From Setomelanomma holmii (Eukaryota; Ascomycota; Dothideomycetes; Pleosporales; Phaeosphaeriaceae), in NCBI GenBank assembly GCA_010015745.1, contig ML978154.1, positions 1,063,268-1,127,267 on the forward strand: DNA of 64,000 nucleotides, in the 5' to 3' direction. Under the pieces are notes generated by a model. It saw only the letters and a list, made by a program, of their open reading frames with translations, ran no database searches and was not told the DNA's origin. Of this stretch, positions 58,009 to 64,000 are shown one piece after another; within the stretch, counting starts at the first letter, position 1; each line of letters opens with the position of its first letter. The position numbers and the translations under genes are program-made.

Positions 58009-59242
58009 GGTGAGTGTTGCGTGTGTGTGAACGGGTGCAATTGATGCTCGTGCTGCCGGCGAGCGCGCGTTGTCGTTGTGAGAGGTGGCGGTCGTGAGCT
58101 TCCGCGCGATGCTGAAGTTGATGACCCGAGCTTTTTCCGCGCGACGTGATTGGCCGTCATGACATCGTTGACATCAAGTCTGTTTAGGGCGGTCCGATAC
58201 TTCTCGTCACCAGCTGCCACGAACATCGGATCGCTGATGGAAAGACTTGCACTCGACTCTGAAGGACAAAATGCAGTTGCTTCATGGCCTTCTGAGTATT
58301 TCTCTACCATCATAGGCAGCATCGCGAAGCCGCCACAGCTCTCCATGCTAATGCTGAAGATGCTAGCTTCTGTAGCCTGACTGATTTCACTGCATTCGCT
58401 TTTGTGTACGGCACTACACTGGATGTGCTGTCCTAGACAGCTATATGCACAAGAAAGTAGGAATAGTATACGTGAAGACAATGGCGATCGTCGGTCAGGT
58501 GAAGGTGCAAAGGATAGCACCTTCCACGACCGACGAACCCCATCCTCCTTCTTTCATCATCCGTCATCTGAACTCGAACATCATATTGCTCACTGGAAGT
58601 TTCTGCTTCCTATATTTCTTGGTTCTTTGTTTTGTCTTGTCTCAACTTAGTCAAAAGTCTCTTCTATTGCCAGGTGTTCACTCTTTGTATACACGCATCT
58701 GTGCTCAGGTCTCTTGCTTGACTCTCAGTACCGAGCTCTTCATCCCACTTAGGCTCAAACGTCCTCTACCCTTCTCTCAACCTTCACTAGTCAAAAGCAT
58801 ATGCCTGCGCAGACCATTGGCTTCTGCTACGAGCGAGGGGCATCTTCCAAACACATCCTCGATCTCAACTTGCCGGACAAGTAGCAACCTCATTCGTGAC
58901 GACTCGCCCGGCTATCTTTGACGATACCGCGCCAAACGTCGTTACGAGTGGCCTCGAGCAGTCTTCAAATTCACAGCTCTTCAGAACACCGAAATATCTC
59001 CGGATCTCGTGATCGAGCCGATACGCAACCGGGGTACACGGTGCTGTCTCGATACACTCTAGCAAAATATGCCGATCAAGGCTGGTCAGCTCATGGCTTC
59101 GGCGCCAGGGCAGTCGCGCACAACGATATCGGATGGCAAGCGTCCGCGAGTTCTTTGGGCAGATGGCGATGGCGATGGAGAATCTAGCGATCATATCATT
59201 GAGCGATCTCAAGGCTCGGTGAAAGGACATCCAACATGACGA
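58009..59242. other. Divergent intergenic region (1.2 kb)
   Basis: No gene supported. Short + frames at 58402-59187 lack domain character. An upstream exon of the gene at 59243 could lie in the last part, but I could not place one. Confidence 0.35.
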
Positions 59243-60148
59243 ATGTTTTGTGGTGAAGTTGCCGATCCCCTCGAACGCACCAAGAATGAACCTCCCCACG
59301 ATGTATACTTGGACGACCACGCATGCTACCTCATTTGGAGTTCGCATAAGTACACAAAGCAGGAACTGCGAGGATTCTGGCCCTTCGACTTTGACAGCTC
59401 AGGCAAAATCAAAGCTGGCAGATTGAATAGAGGCCGACCGGCGTTCACGAATGCGTCGCACTCCGACTTTGCGAAGGCTCCGCTGAGAGGCAAGAATAAG
59501 ATGTATGAGTTTTGCGGCGCACCTGACTGGACACCCCCGCTGAAAGAGGAGGAGTTTGCATCAGACGCAGTTAAGACCGAACAGTCTGACACCCGTCCTT
59601 CACCACGCCGAGGCATGGCAACTCCGCCCCGAGAAACTCCCAACGTCACGGGTGCCAGTATTCCCACCACTACCGATGCAAGCAGCGCTTACCCAGCTCG
59701 TCCAGACTGGGGTCTGGGCAATGGCCGCGTTCCCTTCAAGCCCGGCGAACCCACACGATACATCTTCGGCCCCGTCGACAGATCTCTCAAACCGCTCGGT
59801 ATGGCCCATAAAGCGATGCAAGGCTCCCCTTATTTCGACATCCCCGCTGCAGGGTTTCGATCACGACCGCGGCCTAGGGGCGGAGATCTGGGCGCGAGCT
59901 TGGGAATCGTTTCGAAGAGGAAGAGCACGGAAATTAGTGGAAGAACATCTGTTGACCCGGTGAAACTTGACAAAGCCACGAAGAAGAAGGTTGCGGACTC
60001 ACCGGCATTGAGGAGTGGAGGAGGTTTCATCCGGTCTTTGTTGACAAATCCGGATGATGCTGCTGAGGTATCGATGCCGGTGAAGAAAGTCAAGGTGGAG
60101 CAATGGGAAGATGAGCTCACGCCACCCAATGCGTCAGTGTCGAAGTGA
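59243..60148 (+). CDS. Unrecognised protein, nuclear-looking, 301 codons
   Basis: A single open frame from ATG 59243. Notable features: YLDDHACYLIWSSHKYTKQELRGFWPFDFDSSGKIKAGRL near the start, a plausible small folded module; a Pro/Thr/Ser-rich middle with GMATPPRETP; RPDWGLGNGRVPFKPGEPTRYIFGPVDRSLKPLG; and basic stretches with SKRKSTE, KATKKKVAD and PVKKVKVEQWEDE, the last two reading like nuclear and SUMO-type motifs. Codon use looks coding rather than random. No family recognised. The start may be incomplete, because the frame opens abruptly into what looks like a domain and an upstream intron is possible. Confidence 0.55.
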   Translation: MFCGEVADPLERTKNEPPHDVYLDDHACYLIWSSHKYTKQELRGFWPFDFDSSGKIKAGRLNRGRPAFTNASHSDFAKAPLRGKNKMYEFCGAPDWTPPLKEEEFASDAVKTEQSDTRPSPRRGMATPPRETPNVTGASIPTTTDASSAYPARPDWGLGNGRVPFKPGEPTRYIFGPVDRSLKPLGMAHKAMQGSPYFDIPAAGFRSRPRPRGGDLGASLGIVSKRKSTEISGRTSVDPVKLDKATKKKVADSPALRSGGGFIRSLLTNPDDAAEVSMPVKKVKVEQWEDELTPPNASVSK

Positions 60149-61130
60149 CAAATTCCGGCTACATGGTTGAAGATGATGATGATCAAGAATTGGTACTAGT
60201 TCGTACCAACTTGCTTATGGATTTTCTTGGACTTCTTCAAGCAGGAGTAAAAGTGATTTGGATTTGGGACGTTTCTCGACCCGATTTAGCATCAGGTACA
60301 TCAGGTAGCTCAAAAGTCAATATGATTCAGATGAAGCACGCAATTTGCGACCCATTTCATCTTTATAGCTTATCTGTTCGATGCGCTACTCGCGACAGAA
60401 CAATATGAAATTTGTTTGGGAGCACGTCTCATATGTCGGGCCGTCTGTTTCTACGCCACTCCACCCTATACGTATCTCCTTCGTTCTCGAGGCACGAATC
60501 ATGTCTCGCAGGACGAGCAAGTGAGTTCGAGTATTTCGCAGTCATGTCCCACGCACTAGGTGTGTGTTCTGATTTGTGAGTCTCTTCAAAGGAAGGGAAC
60601 GCGTTTGGGAATTACAAGAGTCACACAGTCATGGCCTTAGGATTGTTTTCTGAGTAGAATAAGTGTAAGCCCAGGGCGCCTTGTACGGTCACGTGGGTTA
60701 TCTACCAACCAACCAGCTCAATACTCCATGTATATAAGCGTACATTACGGATATCTCAGAACAAACAACAAGATATACATCACATTATCTCGTCCTCCCC
60801 CACCTGCTTACAATAAGAGAGGGTTGAATATTTTGATAGCGTTTGGTCGATCACGATGAAATGTGGACTTGTTTACGTGTGTATTGTGTTGTGTAAAGTG
60901 TACTTTTAGTCTGAGTTTTATCTCGCCAGCTCGAAATTTAGAAGCTGCTGGGCTAGAGACGTGTGCGTGTTTTTTACAACATGTGAATTTCAGAGATTGT
61001 AATTTTTAGTGTATGCAAATTTTACAGTGTGCGAAATTCAAAGCTTGTAATGCTGGAATGTGTGTTTGCTAAGGAGTGCATACTTTTAGGGATTGGGTTT
61101 TAAAAGCTGTGCCAACTCGAGAAGTGCGAT
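60149..61130. other. AT-rich gene-free region
   Basis: About 1 kb of AT-rich DNA marking the change from housekeeping genes to accessory sequence. Weak internal repeats occur (AATTTCAGAGATTGTAAT near 60985 and AAATTCAAAGCTTGTAAT near 61034). No gene seen. Confidence 0.45.
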
Positions 61131-61210
61131 GTTTGGGGATTGGGTTGTTTGGGGATTGGGTTGTTTCGGGATTGGATTGTTCGGGGATTGGGTTGTTTGG
61201 GAATCGGGTT
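61131..61210 (+). repeat. G-rich 16 bp minisatellite, five units
   Basis: Five consecutive 16 bp units with consensus GTTTGGGGATTGGGTT begin at 61131, 61147, 61163, 61179 and 61195, with one to three changes per unit. A degenerate GGGATTGGGTTTT lies just upstream at 61090. G runs of three to four recur every few bases on the + strand, fitting G-quadruplex formation. Confidence 0.9.
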
Positions 61211-61464
61211 GTTTGAGCAGCGCGAGTCTTGAGAGGCGTGATCTTGTAGACCGCATAAGGATTGTGAGGTTGTGGGAGGGTGCGTCCTCTCTGATGCAAC
61301 CCGGTCGTGCGGTAGGTTCTTGTCATGGGATGCGCCTTCTCTAAGTCTGTCATTGATTCACCAAGCTGTGCCGTCAGGGTTGAGCTTGTGCTGCAATATA
61401 CAGGGCTTTCCTTGGTCTTCGTTGGATGAGGTTTGATGTTCTTTACTGTGTTTGATGACTCGAT

Positions 61465-63535
61465 TCATACCAAGGTAATCTGCTGGATATCTCGAGACGC
61501 GAAGAAGTCTTCGTCTAACATGTTTGTTCTCCCTGTAAGGTCGCCTACGGGTTCCGTAGGATCTACAGGTTTGGGCCACAGTCCATGCCCGATATATTGA
61601 TAGTCTCGTCCAAACGGGCGCAACAGTGACAGATTAAGGCTGCCTTTGAGGGCCCAGAAGCCATCTCCATCCTCATGTGTAGCGCTTCCTAGCTTGCTCA
61701 TGCATTGCACAATGTCGCCCGCGTCCAGCAAACAGTATCAGAACGAGGAAAGCCGAAGTATGGAGTGCAAAACTCTGGGTTTTGGGCAGGAAGACTCGTC
61801 AAGGTCTTTCTCAACAATGTCATATGTCATCGGGAGCCTTCGAAGAGTATCGTCCGAGAGATGATCGCAGGCAAAAGAATTCATCAAGCATGTCTTCCAT
61901 AGTGCAGCAGGTATCAATGAATCTTATGGTCGCCGAAGTACGGGCGCTCCAGAATGACCAAAGAAATCTAGTGAGGACAACATTGTCCGATTGCTGCATT
62001 ATTTCTACAGCTCCTTGCAGGATCACATCGCGAAGCAATCTGAGGCTGTCTTGCTCGTAGTCGAAGTTATCAATGGAACAGCCGCATTTGATAAACTTGC
62101 CGACGAGGGTACCCTCGACATAGAGATGACAGCCATCAGCAGAAAATTATGCAATAGCAGTTGTTGGAGGGACAGGCTTCGTAGGATCCATGGGCTTGTT
62201 ACGGAAGCGCATATCCGGCACCCAGGAGGGACAATCGCGCACACGATCTTGATAGGTGTCTAGAATCCTTAGGTCCTTGTAATACTCAATCATATATCGT
62301 GCGTAATTAGTTGATACCTGCTCGAAAGGCAATCTATAGTCTGGCGAGAGACACTCCGGAATCTCATTTACCTCAAGCAATCCCAATACGCCGTAGAATA
62401 AGTCATGCTCGATAGTTGATCTGCTCGCATAACAGATTCGCAACAATTGCAGATACATAACAGCCGGGTGGAAGTCGAACCTAGTTGAGGTTTCCTTCAT
62501 CCGAGTGGGGATGTTGGTCGCTAGAGATAGCCACTCAGCTGCTTTCGATGTATTGTAGAGAGTCAAACATCGCGCAGCCAATAGCTCCTCGAGAGGGTCA
62601 CGTTGCTCCACTAATTGGAAAATGGTTTTGAGCAAAAGATCAAAGTGGATCAGTAGCGTGCCAACGAGGAATATGGGCGTCCTCCGCGCAAGGACAAACT
62701 CTTGAATGATCCAAGTCCGTGAGAAGTACTCGTGATGCACCATTGATTCTAATTGTCTCATCAGACGGCAGAGGAATCTTTCCGATGGGAAACCCATACA
62801 GAGATGCAGCACCATCTCTGCCAGTCCTTGGTCCTTAATTCTCACTCATACCAATTGCGACAGCAGCGTCGTCTGATTCGACTTCATAGCCAGTCGTACA
62901 TTATGACTAGGTTATTTCGAGCCGGGCAAGCTGCGTAAAATAAGAGTCACGAGTTTCATTGTGTCGATTTAATCTACCCCTCTAAGAAATATTAAGAGCT
63001 TGTAGCAAGACCTGGGAGCTAGCATCAGGCCAGAATACGTCCTCAGGTGTCCCTAACTAGCAGAGTGCGCAATAAGCAAGCGATAGGCAGATTGATTACC
63101 GCATTAGGCCTCCAAAGACCACTATCTGGTTCGTGATAGTCCTAATTTGGTAATCAATCTGCCTATCGCTTGCTTGTTGCGCACTCTACTAACTAGATCC
63201 ATACTCAGCAGCCGACAAATGGATCACCAACATGCGCGAAACTTGTTCATTCCTCTCTTCGATGTTCGACTAGTCGATGCAGATAGTGTCGATCCTCGTG
63301 CAGTTAAGTCGTCTGCGCTATTATCGTCGCCAGCATAGGCACATGAATATGAGTGCAACTCGTCCTCATTCCTGTACATCAGTTCTAGGATGTTGTAGAG
63401 GTGCTGAGAGATCTGGAATCGATGTCCATTTAGGCGCACACATGTGCGTAGCTGACCACTGCCCCGCACGTATAACCTGATTTCGAAGGATGAAGTCAGC
63501 ATGTGTGCCGTAAACCCTATAACGTGCCCGTGCAC
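61465..63535 (-). pseudogene. HET-domain (heterokaryon incompatibility) pseudogene
   Basis: Read on the minus strand, a HET-domain protein can be followed from about 63535 to 61465 across many breaks. The N-terminal part has LNGHRFQISQHLYNILELMYR, then, one frame over, IDTICID-stop-SNIEERNEQVSRM, the HET core motif (WIDAICIDQ...ER..QV..M) with the Gln codon turned into TAG at 63270-63272. The VWLG motif follows as VWI-stop-LGTPED, split exactly there by the hAT-like MITE. Downstream, 62845-62147 is open: EYFSRTWIIQEFVLARRTPI, then LFYGVLGLLEV and ECLSPDYRLPFEQVSTNYARYMI, standard HET family blocks. A TAA ends it, and FSADGCHLYVEGTLVGK and LLRPFGRDYQYIG continue in broken frames. CAG-to-TAG fits RIP-type decay. 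HET proteins trigger cell death between incompatible hyphae; this copy is dead. Confidence 0.8.
63061..63188. mobile_element. hAT-like MITE, 128 bp, within the HET pseudogene
   Basis: Two 40 bp terminal inverted repeats, 63061-63100 and 63149-63188, match at 38 of 40 positions. Left end CAGAGTGCGC, right end (reversed) TAGAGTGCGC. The element is flanked by a perfect 8 bp duplication CTAACTAG at 63053-63060 and 63189-63196, which fits the hAT target pattern nTnnnnAn. The CAGAG terminus is also hAT-like. The loop region adds inner inverted pairs (ATTAGG with CCTAAT, ACTATC with GATAGT), so nearly the whole element can fold into a hairpin. No coding capacity, so it is non-autonomous. Confidence 0.85.
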
Positions 63536-63674
63536 GAGATGCGCGGATTCAGTAGATGCGCGCCCCCCACCATCTCCACCACCACCAAAGATGAGGTTAT
63601 TGAGCCACCAACAATAGCTATTATCTCGAGACTTTTTGGTGGAGTAGTAAACAAAGCCATGCGATCAATCTGTA

Positions 63675-63980
63675 CTAATTATATCTACTTGGAAGGATGA
63701 CGTTGCGGCCATGGCATTGAGTTTGGCGTAGAGGTGGAGATGGAGCTTTGGGGGCTGCCTCACCACCAGAAGCATCACCAACATGTTTCTGGCGCTTGTT
63801 TTTAGATAGATCTCGTGCAGGAGACTTTGAAGCCTGCCTCTTGCCTTTTTGGGACAATTTGAGAGCTTTAGTGGAGTTGCGCAACTCTTTTTGGTGCGCA
63901 CGTTCAGCAGCCATCTCAGCCTTCTCCTTCTCCTTAACCATCTTAGCTGCCTCTCTCTTTGCACGCGTCTCCTCAGCCAT
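63675..63980 (-). CDS. Pogo/Fot1-like DDE transposase, C-terminal tail, cut by the window edge
   Basis: Open frame entering from the right edge on the minus strand; its start lies outside the window, and the ATG at 63980 is internal. The sequence is the typical Lys/Arg/Glu-rich coiled tail of fungal pogo-family transposases: MAEETRAKREAAKMVKEKEKAEMAA, then a KELRNSTKALKLSQKGKRQASKSP block and a basic KNKRQKHVG stretch, ending NVILPSRYN. The KALxLSQKGKRxAS pattern is the reason for the call; the catalytic DDE core is not in view. Whether the element is intact cannot be judged. Confidence 0.7.
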   Translation of the reverse strand: MAEETRAKREAAKMVKEKEKAEMAAERAHQKELRNSTKALKLSQKGKRQASKSPARDLSKNKRQKHVGDASGGEAAPKAPSPPLRQTQCHGRNVILPSRYN

Positions 63981-64000
63981 CTTTTTCTTATATAGAGCTG

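Noticed and set aside
60145..60408. 87-codon + frame right after the gene at 59243
   Set aside because: AT-rich, begins at the stop of the previous gene, no domain, no splice link found.
61131..61210. Telomere-like repeat
   Set aside because: The unit is 16 bp with GGGGATTGGG, not TTAGGG, and lies inside the contig next to genes.
1..64000. tRNA, rRNA or CRISPR loci
   Set aside because: No cloverleaf-like sequence, rRNA stretch or spaced-repeat array was recognised by eye; the tRNA-Met similarity at 3229 is a primer-site match, not a gene.

Overview
The window is chromosomal DNA of a filamentous ascomycete (Pezizomycotina; gene content and style suggest a dothideomycete, not proven). Evidence: genes split by 46-60 bp GT-AG introns, fungal branch points such as GCTAAC, long low-complexity tails, filamentous-type NOT4, ATG13 and NUP145 genes, a HET-type incompatibility relic, and C-to-T style decay of repeated genes that resembles repeat-induced point mutation (RIP).

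Layout. Bases 1-3.1 kb hold three ankyrin-repeat copies (an edge fragment, a decayed + strand copy, a - strand copy). A 464 bp non-coding LTR element (TRIM type) sits at 3165-3628, 34 bp from the - strand ankyrin start. From 4.5 to 60.1 kb the window is mostly housekeeping: a Ser/Thr-rich secreted protein (4.5-7.9), a DCX-like small protein (8.2-9.1), a DUF1349 protein (9.4-10.0), complex I 30 kDa subunit (10.8-11.8), NOT4 (12.2-18.0), copper P-type ATPase (18.4-21.4), RAD4 (22.1-25.2), branched-chain ketoacid dehydrogenase E1 alpha (25.4-26.9), COQ5 (27.1-28.1), an unrecognised two-exon gene (28.5-29.3), GDP-mannose pyrophosphorylase-like protein (30.6-32.1), a 2OG-Fe(II) oxygenase (32.6-33.8), ATG13 (34.9-37.7), an ankyrin-RCC1-BTB protein like IBTK (40.3-45.3), a decayed CCCH/DUF7923-type gene (45.6-47.0), NUP145/NUP98-96 (47.6-54.2), centrin (55.4-56.1), complex I 51 kDa subunit (56.4-58.0) and an unrecognised nuclear-looking protein (59.2-60.1). 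The right end (61-64 kb) turns accessory again: a G-rich 16 bp minisatellite, a HET-domain pseudogene split by a 128 bp hAT-like MITE, and the tail of a pogo/Fot1-like transposase running off the edge.

Genes work together loosely. Two complex I subunits, COQ5 and BCKDH E1 alpha all serve mitochondrial respiration and its fuels. BCKDH E1 alpha and COQ5 share a 213 bp divergent promoter; complex I 30 kDa and NOT4 share 353 bp; the copper ATPase and RAD4 share about 690 bp. Splice models for the multi-exon genes were checked by reading-frame arithmetic; each summed to a whole number of codons unless stated otherwise.

The most notable signals are the two non-autonomous elements with intact target-site duplications (TRIM at 3165-3628, MITE at 63061-63188), the TRIM's apparent half-tRNA(Met) primer site, and the NOT4 intron that removes a stop codon.
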